Part shown: in pieces, positions 1-9,353 of the stretch
How positions within the stretch are numbered: position 1 is the stretch's first letter
How the letters are laid out: each line of letters starts with the position of its first letter
Position numbers and translations under genes: made by a program
From: Variovorax sp. WS11
GTDB taxonomy: Bacteria; Pseudomonadota; Gammaproteobacteria; Burkholderiales; Burkholderiaceae_C
NCBI RefSeq assembly: GCF_010499245.1
Contig: NZ_JAAGOW010000001.1
Span: 682,001-746,000, forward strand
Length of the DNA: 64,000 nt
Direction: 5' to 3'
The notes under the pieces: generated by a model
Databases searched by the model: none
Told to the model about the DNA's origin: nothing
What the model saw: only the letters and a program-made list of their open reading frames with translations

Positions 1-2
1 CC

Positions 3-2378
3 TTCTGGTACCTACGCGCGGAGGAGGTGGAGCGCGAGCAGGAGTCGGTGAAGCGCGACGTCGAGTACGCCCAGCAGCGCGTGCGCCTGCGCCTGCTGGA
101 GCGCCAGGAGCAGCTGATGCGCCTGGCGCGCGACGCCTCCAACCGCGAGATCGACGCGACCGAGTTCTCGAGCCGGGCGGAGTCGCTGGTGAGCCAGTTC
201 CCCGAGCTGCAGGCCATCAGCTGGATCGACGACCGGCGCCGCTTCAAGGCCGGCTACGCCGCACCCAGCGTGCACCCGTCCCAGCAGCATGCGGTGGGCG
301 ACGTGCTGCGGCCGGGCGACATCGAAAGCAACTACGCGCTGGCGCGCGAACTACGCCAGCCGGTGTTCTCGCAGCCGGTGGCGGGCGGCGATCCGACGGC
401 GATGCTGCAGTTGCACGTCCCCTTCTTCGACCAGGGCCTGTTCGCGGGCGAGGTGCTGGGCGAGTTCTCGATCGACGGCATCTTGCGCTACGGCATGCCC
501 TCGGAAGTGTCGGCGCGCTATGCGGTGTCGCTGCTCGACGCCAAGGGCGGGCTGATCGCCGGCAACACGGTCGCCAGCCCGCGCGAGGCCGAGACCCGCC
601 TGCTGCCATGGAGCGAGCAGACCAACGAATACGAGGTCCCGGTGTCGCCGGTGGGCAATGCGCTGGTGCTGCGGGCGCAGGCCTACCGCACCTCGCAGGG
701 CGTGGTCGGCAACGGGCTGTTCTGGCTGGTCGGCGCGCTCAGCGTGCTCACGAGCTGGATGCTGATCGGCACCTGGCGCCACACGCGGCGGCGGCTGCAG
801 GCCCAGCAGGCGCTAGTGGCCGAGACCAACTTCCGGCGCGCGATGGAGAACTCCATGCTCACCGGCATGCGCGTGCTCGACCTCGAGGGCCGCATCACCT
901 ACGTCAACGCGGCCTTCTGCGCGATGACCGGCTGGGACGAGAGCGAGCTGGTCGGGCAGACGCCGCCCTTCCCCTACTGGCTGGAGTCCGACCGCGAGAT
1001 CATGAACGAGCGGCTCGAGGAAGAGCTGCACGGCCGCGCCCTGCCGGGCGGCTTCCAGGTGCGCGTCAAGCGCAAGAACGGCAGCGTGTTCAACGCCCGC
1101 CTCTACGTCTCGCCGCTGATCGACGCGCGTGGCCACCAGACCGGCTGGATGACTTCGATGACCGACATCACCGAGCCGACCCGCATCCGCGAGCAGCTCT
1201 CGGCCTCCTACGAGCGCTTCACCACCGTGCTGGAAGCGCTGGACGCCTCGGTGTCGGTCGCGCCGCTCGGCAGCGAGGAACTGCTCTTCGCCAACAAGCT
1301 GTACCGCCTCTGGTTCGGCTCCGACACCGTGGGCCACCTGGGCATGGTGGCGCAGGCCGGCGTGCCGGCCTCGCATGCGCACGACGATGCGCTCGACGAC
1401 GTCGACCCCTTCGCCGGCCTGCCGATCGACCAGCTGACCGCCGCGCAGCCGGCCAACAACGAGATCTTCGTGCCCGAGCTGGGCAAGTGGCTGGAGGTGC
1501 GATCGCGCTACCTGACCTGGGTCGACGGGCGCCTGGCGCAGCTGGTGATCGCGACCGACATCACGCCGCGCCGCATGGCCGAGGACCTGTCGGCCGCGCA
1601 GGCCGACCGAGCCCAGGCCGCCAGCCGGCTCATCACGATGGGCGAGATGGCCTCCAGCGTGGCGCACGAGCTGAACCAGCCGCTGACCGCAATCACCAAC
1701 TACTGCAACGGGATGATGTCGCGCATCCGCGGCCAGCAGATCGATTCGGATGCCTTGCTCGCGGCCCTGGACAAGACCTCCAAGCAGGCGCAGCGGGCGG
1801 GCCAGATCATCCAGCGCATCCGCTCCTTCGTGAAGCGCAGCGAGCCCAACCGCACGCCGGCCGAGGTCTCGACGATGGTGAGCGAGGCGGTCGAACTCGC
1901 CGGCATCGAGCTCAGGCGCCGCAACGTGCGTCTCAATCACTACGTGGCGGCGCGGCTGCCGGTGGTGCGGGTCGATCCGATCCTGATCGAGCAGGTGATG
2001 GTCAACCTGCTGAAGAACGCGGCCGAGTCCATCGACCTGGCCGACCGGCCGCTGGCGCGCCGCAGCGTCGAGCTGCGCGTGCTGCCCAAGGTCATCGACG
2101 GCCAGAACGCCATCGAGTTCTCGGTGCAGGACACCGGCATGGGCTTGGCGCCGGAAGTCATGGACCGGCTCTACGAAGCCTTCTTCTCCACCAAGCCCGA
2201 AGGCATGGGCATCGGGCTCAACCTCTGCCGCACCATTGTCGAGTCGCACCGCGGCCGGATGCGGGCAGAGAACATCTACAATGGCCCGGACGTGGTCGGA
2301 TGCCGTTTTTCCTTCTGGATTCCGGTGTTGGACGCTATTGATTCCGTAGCAAGCAACGAGGCGAAAGTACCCGCATGA
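3..2378 (+). CDS. PAS-domain sensor histidine kinase, 5' truncated
   Basis: The reading frame is open to the left edge, so the true start lies outside the window; 791 residues are present. A probable extracytoplasmic sensing region fills the first 230 residues, followed by a membrane segment near residues 236-255 (GLFWLVGALSVLTSWMLIG). A PAS domain covers about 275-390 (NAAFCAMTGWDESELVGQ) and a second, weaker PAS-like region about 400-520. The H-box VAHELNQPLTAI places the phospho-acceptor His at residue 555. The ATP-binding domain shows the N box (VNLLKNAAES), DTGMGL and GIGLNLCR. This HELNQPL type is typical of FixL/DctB kinases. The stop overlaps the ATG of the next gene, a response regulator, so the two form a translationally coupled two-component system. 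The signal sensed cannot be read from the sequence. Confidence 0.93.
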   Translation, partial: FWYLRAEEVEREQESVKRDVEYAQQRVRLRLLERQEQLMRLARDASNREIDATEFSSRAESLVSQFPELQAISWIDDRRRFKAGYAAPSVHPSQQHAVGDVLRPGDIESNYALARELRQPVFSQPVAGGDPTAMLQLHVPFFDQGLFAGEVLGEFSIDGILRYGMPSEVSARYAVSLLDAKGGLIAGNTVASPREAETRLLPWSEQTNEYEVPVSPVGNALVLRAQAYRTSQGVVGNGLFWLVGALSVLTSWMLIGTWRHTRRRLQAQQALVAETNFRRAMENSMLTGMRVLDLEGRITYVNAAFCAMTGWDESELVGQTPPFPYWLESDREIMNERLEEELHGRALPGGFQVRVKRKNGSVFNARLYVSPLIDARGHQTGWMTSMTDITEPTRIREQLSASYERFTTVLEALDASVSVAPLGSEELLFANKLYRLWFGSDTVGHLGMVAQAGVPASHAHDDALDDVDPFAGLPIDQLTAAQPANNEIFVPELGKWLEVRSRYLTWVDGRLAQLVIATDITPRRMAEDLSAAQADRAQAASRLITMGEMASSVAHELNQPLTAITNYCNGMMSRIRGQQIDSDALLAALDKTSKQAQRAGQIIQRIRSFVKRSEPNRTPAEVSTMVSEAVELAGIELRRRNVRLNHYVAARLPVVRVDPILIEQVMVNLLKNAAESIDLADRPLARRSVELRVLPKVIDGQNAIEFSVQDTGMGLAPEVMDRLYEAFFSTKPEGMGIGLNLCRTIVESHRGRMRAENIYNGPDVVGCRFSFWIPVLDAIDSVASNEAKVPA

Positions 2379-3004
2379 GTTTGATTCCGAAGAAGGGCAC
2401 GGTCTATGTCGTCGACGACGACGAAGCAGTCCGCGATTCGTTGCAATGGCTGCTCGAAGGCAAGGACTACCGGGTCCGCTGCTTCGATTCGGCCGAGTCC
2501 TTTCTCTCGCGCTACGACCCGCGCGAAGTCGCCTGCCTGATCGTCGATATCCGCATGGGCGGCATGTCGGGCATCGAGTTGCAAGACCGCCTGATCGAGC
2601 GCCGCTCGCCGCTCCCCATCGTCGTCATCACCGGGCATGGCGACGTGCCCATGGCGGTCGACAGCATGAAGAAGGGCGCGATGGACTTCATCCAGAAGCC
2701 CTTCAACGACGAGGCACTGGTGGCCCTTGTCGAGCGCATGCTCGAACATGCACGCGGCGCCTTCGCCCAGCACCAGCAGTCGGCCAGCCGCGATGCGCTG
2801 CTGTCCAAGCTGACCGGCCGCGAGGCCCAGGTGCTCGAACGCATCGTCGCCGGCCGGCTCAACAAGCAGATCGCCGACGACCTCGGCATCAGCATCAAGA
2901 CGGTGGAGGCGCACCGCGCCAACATCATGGAAAAGCTCAACGCCAATACGGTGGCCGACCTGCTCAAGATCGCACTCGGGCAAGCAGCCCCCGCCAAAGC
3001 CTGA
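2375..3004 (+). CDS. FixJ-family response regulator with LuxR HTH
   Basis: A 209-residue regulator whose ATG overlaps the kinase stop by four bases (ATGA). The receiver domain has the acidic triad VVDDD at residues 13-16, a predicted phospho-acceptor Asp58 in VDIRMGG, the switch Thr in VVITGHGD and the conserved Lys in IQKPF. The C-terminal half is a LuxR-type helix-turn-helix ([20 protein letters not shown], then [17 protein letters not shown]). This is the FixJ/TtrR/DctR layout. It should accept phosphate from the upstream kinase and act as a transcription activator in the cytoplasm. Targets are unknown; no obvious regulated gene is adjacent because a terminator follows and folD is housekeeping. 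Confidence 0.93.
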   Translation: MSLIPKKGTVYVVDDDEAVRDSLQWLLEGKDYRVRCFDSAESFLSRYDPREVACLIVDIRMGGMSGIELQDRLIERRSPLPIVVITGHGDVPMAVDSMKKGAMDFIQKPFNDEALVALVERMLEHARGAFAQHQQSASRDALLSKLTGREAQVLERIVAGRLNKQIADDLGISIKTVEAHRANIMEKLNANTVADLLKIALGQAAPAKA

Positions 3005-3038
3005 CGGCCATCGCGGCCATAGCCACAATCAAATCCGA

Positions 3039-3061
3039 CGCCTGCGCAAGCGGGCGTTTTT
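3039..3061 (+). terminator. Rho-independent terminator after the two-component genes
   Basis: Seven-pair stem CGCCTGC / GCGGGCG (one G-U pair) around a GCAA tetraloop, followed directly by five T. It lies 35 bases past the regulator stop and just before folD, so folD probably has its own promoter or depends on readthrough. Confidence 0.75.
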
Positions 3062-3077
3062 ACTTGGAGAATCGAAA

Positions 3078-3926
3078 ATGATGACAGCTCAACTGATCGA
3101 CGGTAATGCACTCGCGGCGCGCACCCGGGCCGATGTGGCGCGCCGGGTGCAGGCGCTCAAGGCGCGCGGCATCGCGCCGGGGCTCGCCGTGATCCTGGTG
3201 GGCGAGGACCCGGCCAGCCAGGTCTATGTGCGCCACAAGGTCAAGGACAGCGAAGAGGCCGGCCTGCATTCGGTGCTGGAGCGCCACCCGGCCACGCTGT
3301 CCGAGGCCGAGTTGCTGGCGCGCATCGACGCGCTCAACAAGGACCCGGCCATCCACGGCATCCTGGTGCAGTTGCCGCTGCCCAAGCACATCGACGCGGC
3401 CCGCGTCATCGAGTCGATCTCGCCCGCCAAGGACGTGGACGGCTTCCACGTCGCCAGCGCCGGCGCGCTGATGACCGGCCAGCCCGGCTTCTGGCCCTGC
3501 ACGCCCTACGGCTGCATGAAGATGCTGGAATCCATCGGCTACGAGCTGCGCGGCAAGCATGCGGTGGTGATCGGCCGCAGCAACATCGTCGGCAAGCCGA
3601 TGGCCATGATGCTGCTGGCCAAGAGCGCCACCGTGACCATCTGCCACAGCGCCACGCAGGATCTCGCCGCCTTTACGCGCCAGGCCGACGTGGTCGTCGC
3701 CGCGGTCGGCAAGCGCAATGTGCTCACGGCCGACATGGTCAAGCCCGGCGCCGTGATCATCGACGTGGGCATGAACCGCAACGACGAGGGCAAGCTCTGC
3801 GGCGACGTCGACTTCGAGGGCGTGCGCGAGGTGGCGGGCTGGATCACGCCGGTCCCCGGCGGCGTCGGCCCCATGACCCGCGCGATGCTGCTCGTCAACA
3901 CCCTGGAAGCGGCCGAACGCTCTTGA
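3078..3926 (+). CDS. folD: Bifunctional methylenetetrahydrofolate dehydrogenase / methenyltetrahydrofolate cyclohydrolase
   Basis: FolD interconverts 5,10-methylene-THF, 5,10-methenyl-THF and 10-formyl-THF with NADP, feeding purine and formyl-methionine synthesis in the cytoplasm. The 282 residues match the usual family length. Seen motifs: [16 protein letters not shown] with the active-site Lys, the [10 protein letters not shown] and DVDGFH segments, the nucleotide-binding GRSNIVGKP and the C-terminal [11 protein letters not shown] ribosome site (TTGGAGA) lies 8-14 bases upstream. The ORF begins Met-Met, so the start could also be one codon later. A terminator separates it from the preceding regulator. 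Confidence 0.97.
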   Translation: MMTAQLIDGNALAARTRADVARRVQALKARGIAPGLAVILVGEDPASQVYVRHKVKDSEEAGLHSVLERHPATLSEAELLARIDALNKDPAIHGILVQLPLPKHIDAARVIESISPAKDVDGFHVASAGALMTGQPGFWPCTPYGCMKMLESIGYELRGKHAVVIGRSNIVGKPMAMMLLAKSATVTICHSATQDLAAFTRQADVVVAAVGKRNVLTADMVKPGAVIIDVGMNRNDEGKLCGDVDFEGVREVAGWITPVPGGVGPMTRAMLLVNTLEAAERS

Positions 3927-3960
3927 ACTCCTTCGGCCCCACCGCCAACTGCCTCAGACC

Positions 3961-6021
3961 ATGACCAATCCGCTCCTCGACTTCAAAGATCTCCCGCTCT
4001 TCGACCAGATCAGGCCCGAGCATGTCGCCCCCGCGGTCGACGTGCTGCTGGCCGATGCCGACGCGGCCCTGCAGACGGCCACGGCGCCCGAGTTCCCGGC
4101 CGACTGGAACGCGATCGCCAAGGTGCTGGATGTTGCCTCGGAGCGCTTCAGCCGCGCCTGGGGCGCGGTTGGCCACCTCAACGCCGTGGCCGACACGCCC
4201 GAGCTGCGCGCGGCCTACAACGAGGCCATGCCGCGCGTCACCGCCTTCTGGACGCGCCTGGGCTCCGACGAGCGGCTTTACGCCAAGTACAAGGCCATCG
4301 ATCCGGCAACGCTGAACACGGAGCAGCGCCAGGCGCATCGCAACGCGGTGCGCAACTTCGTGCTCGGCGGCGCCGAGCTGCAGGGCGAGGCCAAGAAGCG
4401 CTTCGCCGAGATCCAGGAGCGCCAGGCCGAGCTGAGCCAGAAGTTCAGCGAGAACGCGCTGGACGCCACTGACGCCTTCGCCTACTTCGCGCAGTTCGGC
4501 GAGCTCGAAGGCCTGCCCGAGGACGTGATCAGCGCCGCGCGCGCGGCGGCCGAGGCCGAGGGCAAGCAGGGCTACAAGCTCACGCTGAAGATGCCTTCCT
4601 ACTTGCCGGTCATGCAGTTCGCGAAGAGCAGCGCGCTGCGCGAGACGCTCTACCGCGCCTACGTCACGCGCGCCAGCGAGTTCGGCGACCCGGCGCTCGA
4701 CAACACCGAGCTCATCCGCGAGATCCTCGCGCTGCGCCAGGAAGAAGCGAAGCTCCTGGGCTACCCCAACTTCGGCGAACTCTCGATCGTGCCCAAGATG
4801 GCCGAGTCGGCCGACCAGGTCATCCGCTTCCTGCGCGACCTCGCCACCAAGGCCCGCCCCTTCGGCGAGCGCGATCTGGCCGACCTGCGGGTCTTCGCCT
4901 CGCAGCAACTGTCCATCGGCGATCCGCAGCCCTGGGACTGGAGCTACATCGGCGAAAAGCTCAAGGAAGCGCGCTACGCTTTCAGCGAGCAGGAGGTCAA
5001 GCAGTACTTCACCGCGCCGAAGGTGATGGCGGGCCTGTTCAAGATCGTCGAGACGCTGTTCGAGGTGTCGATCCGCCGCGACAGTGCGCCGGTTTGGCAT
5101 TCGAGCGTCGAGTTCTACCGCATCGAGCGCCAAACCCCGGAAGGTCGCCAGAAGGTCGGCCAGTTCTACCTCGACCCGTCGGCCCGCGCCGCCAAGCGCG
5201 GCGGCGCCTGGATGGACGACGTGCGGGCCCGCTGGCTGCGCCCCGACAACGGCACGCTGCAAACGCCGGTCGCGCAGCTGGTCTGCAACTTCGCCGAGGG
5301 CGTGGACGGCAAGCCGCCGCTGCTCACGCATGACGACGTGACCACGCTCTTCCACGAGTTCGGCCACGGCCTGCACCACATGCTCACCCAGGTGAACGAG
5401 CGCGACGTCTCCGGCATCAGCGGCGTCGAATGGGATGCCGTCGAACTGCCCAGCCAGTTTATGGAGAACTTCTGCTGGGAATGGGAGGTGCTCGCGCACA
5501 TGACGGCGCACGTCGACAGCGGCGAGCCGCTGCCGCGCGCGCTCTTCGACAAGATGATCGCGGCCAAAAACTTCCAGAGCGGGCTGCAGACGCTGCGCCA
5601 GATCGAGTTCTCGCTCTTCGACATGCTGCTGCACACCGAGCACGACGCCGCCAGCGCCAAGCCTGGCGACGTGATGGCCCTGCTCGAAAAGGTGCGCGCC
5701 GAAGTCGCGGTGATGCCCTCGCCGCCCTTCAGCCGCACGCCCAACACCTTCAGCCATATCTTCTCGGGCGGCTACGCGGCCGGCTACTACAGCTACAAGT
5801 GGGCCGAGGTGCTGAGCGCCGATGCCTACGCGGCCTTCGAGGAAACCGCCGGCGCCAATGGCGAGCCCAGCATCGAGACCGGCCGCCGCTACCGCCAGGC
5901 CATCCTCGAGGCCGGCGGCAGCCGCACGGCGATGGAGTCGTTCAAAGCCTTCCGCGGCCGCGAACCGCAGCTCGACGCGCTGTTGCGCCACCAGGGAATG
6001 ACCGAGGCGCAGCCGGCCTGA
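3961..6021 (+). CDS. prlC: M3-family zinc oligopeptidase (oligopeptidase A type)
   Basis: A 686-residue cytoplasmic metallopeptidase of the thimet-oligopeptidase family, close to the 680-residue length of E. coli OpdA/PrlC. The zinc site HEFGH is at residues 465-469, and the third ligand is probably Glu495 in VELPSQF. The C-terminal substrate-binding stretch SGGYAAGYYSYKWAEVLS is also typical. OpdA degrades peptides and some cleaved signal peptides. No signal peptide is visible. It starts 34 bases after folD in the same direction, so the two may share a transcript. The symbol follows the E. coli orthologue by family resemblance; a dipeptidyl carboxypeptidase (Dcp) is less likely given the motif context. 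Confidence 0.9.
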   Translation: MTNPLLDFKDLPLFDQIRPEHVAPAVDVLLADADAALQTATAPEFPADWNAIAKVLDVASERFSRAWGAVGHLNAVADTPELRAAYNEAMPRVTAFWTRLGSDERLYAKYKAIDPATLNTEQRQAHRNAVRNFVLGGAELQGEAKKRFAEIQERQAELSQKFSENALDATDAFAYFAQFGELEGLPEDVISAARAAAEAEGKQGYKLTLKMPSYLPVMQFAKSSALRETLYRAYVTRASEFGDPALDNTELIREILALRQEEAKLLGYPNFGELSIVPKMAESADQVIRFLRDLATKARPFGERDLADLRVFASQQLSIGDPQPWDWSYIGEKLKEARYAFSEQEVKQYFTAPKVMAGLFKIVETLFEVSIRRDSAPVWHSSVEFYRIERQTPEGRQKVGQFYLDPSARAAKRGGAWMDDVRARWLRPDNGTLQTPVAQLVCNFAEGVDGKPPLLTHDDVTTLFHEFGHGLHHMLTQVNERDVSGISGVEWDAVELPSQFMENFCWEWEVLAHMTAHVDSGEPLPRALFDKMIAAKNFQSGLQTLRQIEFSLFDMLLHTEHDAASAKPGDVMALLEKVRAEVAVMPSPPFSRTPNTFSHIFSGGYAAGYYSYKWAEVLSADAYAAFEETAGANGEPSIETGRRYRQAILEAGGSRTAMESFKAFRGREPQLDALLRHQGMTEAQPA

Positions 6022-6137
6022 GCCGCCGGGCCGCTCCCAAGGCGATACCGCAGCCGAAGGCGAAGGTACTCCAGTGATCTGGCCTTCTGCCGGTCGGGCC
6101 TGAGATACTCCGCGGCATCGGATCACGAAAGCCATCG

Positions 6138-6767
6138 ATGAAGATTCACTCGCGTTTCTCGGCCCCCGCCCTCTTGTTGCTGCTCGCCGCCGGAGCCGCC
6201 TTTGCGCAGCCGGTCTATCGCCATGTCGACAAGAACGGCAAGGTGACCTTCTCCGATCAGCCGCCGGCGGCCGATGCCCAGGCGGCGGCGCCGCGCGGCG
6301 GCGCTGCAGGCGGTTCCGGCCCCGCGCTCCCCTACGAATTGCGGCAGGTGGCGCAGCGCTACCCCGTCACGATCTACACCGGTGACGAGTGCGGCCCTTG
6401 CGGTGCCGGCCGCTCGCTGCTGGTGACGCGGGGCATTCCTTTCGAGGAGCGCACCGTGAAGAGCAACGAGGACATCGAGGCGCTGCAGCGCCTGAGCGGC
6501 GGGCAGCCCTCGTTGCCGCTGCTCTCCATCGGCTCGCAGCAACTCAAGGGTTTCTCGGACGCGGAATGGTCGCAATACCTGGACGCGGCCGGCTACCCCA
6601 AGAGCGCCCAGTTGCCGGCGGGCTATCGCAATCCGCCGGCGCAGCCGCTGGTCGCGATCCAGGCGGCGCCTGCCAGGCCTGTCGCCGCACCCGCCCCGGC
6701 GCCGGTGCCTGCGCCGGCTGCCGCCAACGGGCCGACGCCGAGCAACCCGGCGGGCATCAAGTTCTGA
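6138..6767 (+). CDS. Secreted DUF4124-glutaredoxin fusion protein
   Basis: A 209-residue protein with a signal peptide (positively charged start, then LLLLLAAGAAFA, likely cleaved after AFA near residue 23). The mature N-terminus reads QPVYRHVDKNGKVTFSDQPP, the pattern of DUF4124. A glutaredoxin/thioredoxin-like domain follows at about residues 76-150 with a CGPC redox pair at Cys85/Cys88 and the cis-Pro-like segment GGQPSLPLL. The tail is Pro/Ala-rich (residues 165-205). By inference it is an envelope thiol-disulfide protein; the partner is unknown. It stands alone, 116 bases after the peptidase and convergent with rpiA. Confidence 0.82.
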   Translation: MKIHSRFSAPALLLLLAAGAAFAQPVYRHVDKNGKVTFSDQPPAADAQAAAPRGGAAGGSGPALPYELRQVAQRYPVTIYTGDECGPCGAGRSLLVTRGIPFEERTVKSNEDIEALQRLSGGQPSLPLLSIGSQQLKGFSDAEWSQYLDAAGYPKSAQLPAGYRNPPAQPLVAIQAAPARPVAAPAPAPVPAPAAANGPTPSNPAGIKF

Positions 6768-6801
6768 AGTTTTGAAGTTCTGAGTTGGGCGGCCGCTGCG
6801 C

Positions 6802-7503
6802 TCAGTCGAAGCGCAGCGTCTGCACGCCCGAAGGCGTGCCCAACAGGCAAAGATTGGCGCGCTGGTGAGCGAAGACGCCGACGGTCACCACGCCGGGCCA
6901 TTGGTTCACTTCCGACTCGAAGCCCAGCGGGTCGGTGATCCGCAGGCCCGTCACGTCGATGATGTGCTGGCCGTTGTCGGTGACCAGGGCGGCACCGTCC
7001 TTCTCGCGCACTTGCGCCATGCCGCCGAGGCGGGCGAACTGCCGGATCACGCGCTGCGCTGCCATCGGGATCACCTCCACCGGCAGCGGGAAGGCACCGA
7101 GGGTGTTCACGCGCTTGGAGGCGTCGGCGATGCAGATGAAGCGCCGGGACTGCGCCGCGACAATCTTCTCGCGCGTCAGCGCCGCGCCGCCGCCCTTGAT
7201 CATGTAGCCGCGGCCATCGATCTCGTCGGCGCCGTCGATGTAGACAGCGAGCTCTTCCACCTCGTTGCTGTCGAACACCGGGATGCCCAGTGCCCGCAGG
7301 CGCTCGGTCGATGCCAACGAACTCGACACGGCGCCCCGGATGTCTTCCTTGATGGTGGCCAGGGCATCGATGAACTTGTTGACGGTCGAGCCGGTGCCGA
7401 CGCCGACGATGTCTCCCTTCGCGACATGGGCGAGTGCGGCGCGGCCGACCTGCGCCTTCTGCTCATCCTGGGACAGCGCCGGAACGGAAGGGGGGGAATT
7501 CAT
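6802..7503 (-). CDS. rpiA: Ribose-5-phosphate isomerase A
   Basis: RpiA interconverts ribose-5-phosphate and ribulose-5-phosphate in the pentose phosphate pathway. The 233 residues carry [13 protein letters not shown] (phosphate loop), the IDGADEID catalytic segment, [12 protein letters not shown] and the PLPVEVIP strand. I chose the ATG at 7503 over an in-frame TTG at 7512, because an AAGGA ribosome site sits nine bases before the ATG and would abut the TTG. It is divergent from pyrD with only 37 bases between the starts, so each promoter must overlap the other gene's 5' end or be very compact. Confidence 0.96.
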   Translation of the reverse strand: MNSPPSVPALSQDEQKAQVGRAALAHVAKGDIVGVGTGSTVNKFIDALATIKEDIRGAVSSSLASTERLRALGIPVFDSNEVEELAVYIDGADEIDGRGYMIKGGGAALTREKIVAAQSRRFICIADASKRVNTLGAFPLPVEVIPMAAQRVIRQFARLGGMAQVREKDGAALVTDNGQHIIDVTGLRITDPLGFESEVNQWPGVVTVGVFAHQRANLCLLGTPSGVQTLRFD

Positions 7504-7540
7504 CGGGGACAATCCTTATGACGAAGCCCGCAATTATCCA

Positions 7541-8608
7541 ATGTCCCTGCTGCTGCCCTCCTCGCTTTACACGCTCGCCCGACCTTTCCTCTTCGGTTTC
7601 GACCCCGAGCACGCCCACGAGCTGACGCTCGACGCGCTGGCGCGCACACAGAACACGCCGTTTGCGTGCGCGTACGCCGCTCCCCGGGTCGACGACCGGC
7701 TGACGCTGGCGGGCCTGCGCTTTCCGAACCGGATCGGCCTGGCCGCAGGGCTGGACAAGAACGCCCGCTGCATCGACGCTTTCGCCGCCATGGGCTTCGG
7801 CTTCGTCGAGGTCGGCACGGTCACGCCCAAGGCACAGCCGGGCAATCCCAAGCCGCGCATGTTCCGGCTGCCGCAGCGCAACGCCCTCATCAACCGGCTG
7901 GGCTTCAACAACGAAGGGCTGGACACCTTCCTGGCCAACGTGCAGCGCGCACGCTTCAGGCGCGACGCCGGCAAGGCGCCGATGCTGCTGGGCCTCAACA
8001 TCGGCAAGAACGCCGCAACGCCGATCGAGCGGGCCGTGGACGACTACCTGGTCTGCCTGGACGGCGTGTATTCGCATGCCGACTATGTGACGATCAACAT
8101 CTCCAGTCCCAACACCGCGAACCTGCGCTCGCTGCAGAGCGACGAGGCGCTTGACGCGCTGCTCGGCCCGGTGGCGGACAAGCGCGAGGCCCTGGCGCAG
8201 CGCCACGGCAAGCGGGTGCCGCTGTTCGTGAAGATCGCGCCGGATCTGGAAGAAGCGCAGGTCCAGGTGATTGCCGCCACGCTGCGACGACACGGCATGG
8301 ACGGCGTGATTGCCACCAACACGACGCTGGCACGCGACGCGGTTGCGGGCCTGCCCCATGCGAACGAAACGGGCGGCCTCTCGGGCACACCAGTGCGGGA
8401 GGCGAGCAACCGGGTGATCGCCCAGCTGCGAGCGGCCCTGGGCGCCGATTTCCCGATCATCGGGGTCGGCGGCGTGCTGAGCGGGGCCGACGCGCAGGCC
8501 AAGGTCGACGCCGGCGCCGACCTGGTGCAGATCTACACCGGGCTCATCTACAAGGGACCGGCGCTGGTGCGCGAAGCCGCGCAGGCATTGCGCCGGCGCG
8601 GACGCTGA
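7541..8608 (+). CDS. pyrD: Dihydroorotate dehydrogenase (quinone), class 2
   Basis: PyrD oxidises dihydroorotate to orotate with FMN and passes electrons to the quinone pool at the inner membrane, step 4 of pyrimidine synthesis. The 355 residues fit class 2 enzymes, including the N-terminal amphipathic helix ([20 protein letters not shown]). FMN and substrate motifs: [38 protein letters not shown], the catalytic-Ser loop [14 protein letters not shown] and the C-terminal [20 protein letters not shown]. The frame stays open 276 bases further upstream, but that part runs antisense through rpiA and is not family-like, so the ATG at 7541 is preferred. Confidence 0.96.
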   Translation: MSLLLPSSLYTLARPFLFGFDPEHAHELTLDALARTQNTPFACAYAAPRVDDRLTLAGLRFPNRIGLAAGLDKNARCIDAFAAMGFGFVEVGTVTPKAQPGNPKPRMFRLPQRNALINRLGFNNEGLDTFLANVQRARFRRDAGKAPMLLGLNIGKNAATPIERAVDDYLVCLDGVYSHADYVTINISSPNTANLRSLQSDEALDALLGPVADKREALAQRHGKRVPLFVKIAPDLEEAQVQVIAATLRRHGMDGVIATNTTLARDAVAGLPHANETGGLSGTPVREASNRVIAQLRAALGADFPIIGVGGVLSGADAQAKVDAGADLVQIYTGLIYKGPALVREAAQALRRRGR

Positions 8609-8624
8609 GCAGCAGGCACGCCGC

Positions 8625-9317
8625 TCAGCGCATTCGCCACAGCACGGGAACGATCACCGCCGCCCAGCGCAGCAGACGGCGCGGACCGATCACCGCCACA
8701 GCGGCAGCCGCCACGGCACCGGTCGCGACCGGATGCTCGCGTGCGATCCGCAGCGCGGCGGCACTGGCGGTCTCGTCGGCAGGTGCAGGCCCCGCGGCCT
8801 TCGATGGCGCGCCCTGGAGGGTCGCGATGCGCTCACGCTGACGCGCGATGCGTGCCAGCAGTTCCTCGCGGCTGCGTGGCCGGGGCTCGCGCGAAGACGC
8901 TTCGTCCTCGTCGCCCAGATCGAATCGCGCCTGCACCCATTCCCAATCGCGCTCGAACTCGCGGCGAGCCGGCTCGAAGGCGTCCGAAGCGCTCCGCAGC
9001 GTGTTCATCAGGGCCACGACGGCGACCACCCAGAGCGCGATCCACACCACCGCCACCGACCAGGCTGCGGCTACGCGGTTGGGCGTATCCCAGAAATGCA
9101 CGACGACTGCGACGGACAGCAGCGCCACGGTGACGGTGGTGAGCCCGATCACCGCGACCACCAAGGCCAGCACCAGCCGCAGCCGCTGCCGTTCCTCTTC
9201 CCAGGCCAGCTTCAGCAGCTGGACACGGTCCTCGGCCGCCAGGGCGCCCTCCCCGGCCGCGATGCGCAGCCGGCGCAAGCGCGCATCCAGCCCGAGCAGG
9301 GACAGCAGCCTTTTCAT
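8625..9317 (-). CDS. Phage-holin-family (YqjE-like) membrane protein with YqjK-like C-terminal part
   Basis: A 230-residue protein. Residues 1-125 resemble YqjE/holin superfamily III proteins: a charged helix (LLKLAWEEERQRLRLVL) followed by two long membrane segments at about 48-75 and 84-106. The second half looks like YqjK: a charged helix (REELLARIARQRERIATLQG) and then a membrane-proximal stretch (AREHPVATGAVAAAAVAVIG, RRLLRWAAVIVPVLWRMR). In E. coli yqjD, yqjE and yqjK are separate adjacent genes. Here the DUF883 (YqjD/ElaB-like) gene lies just upstream in the same direction, 36 bases away, so the operon matches with the last two members joined. Function in the family is poorly known; DUF883 partners bind ribosomes at the membrane. 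Confidence 0.75.
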   Translation of the reverse strand: MKRLLSLLGLDARLRRLRIAAGEGALAAEDRVQLLKLAWEEERQRLRLVLALVVAVIGLTTVTVALLSVAVVVHFWDTPNRVAAAWSVAVVWIALWVVAVVALMNTLRSASDAFEPARREFERDWEWVQARFDLGDEDEASSREPRPRSREELLARIARQRERIATLQGAPSKAAGPAPADETASAAALRIAREHPVATGAVAAAAVAVIGPRRLLRWAAVIVPVLWRMR

Positions 9318-9353
9318 GCGCGCCGCCTCCGGCGCGCGCCGGACCGCTCGCGC

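Noticed and set aside
3895-6135. Minus-strand open frame of 746 codons opposite the M3 peptidase
   Set aside because: Shadow frame; the plus strand carries HEFGH and full family sequence. The same applies to long antisense frames opposite pccA, pccB, the mutase and uvrB.
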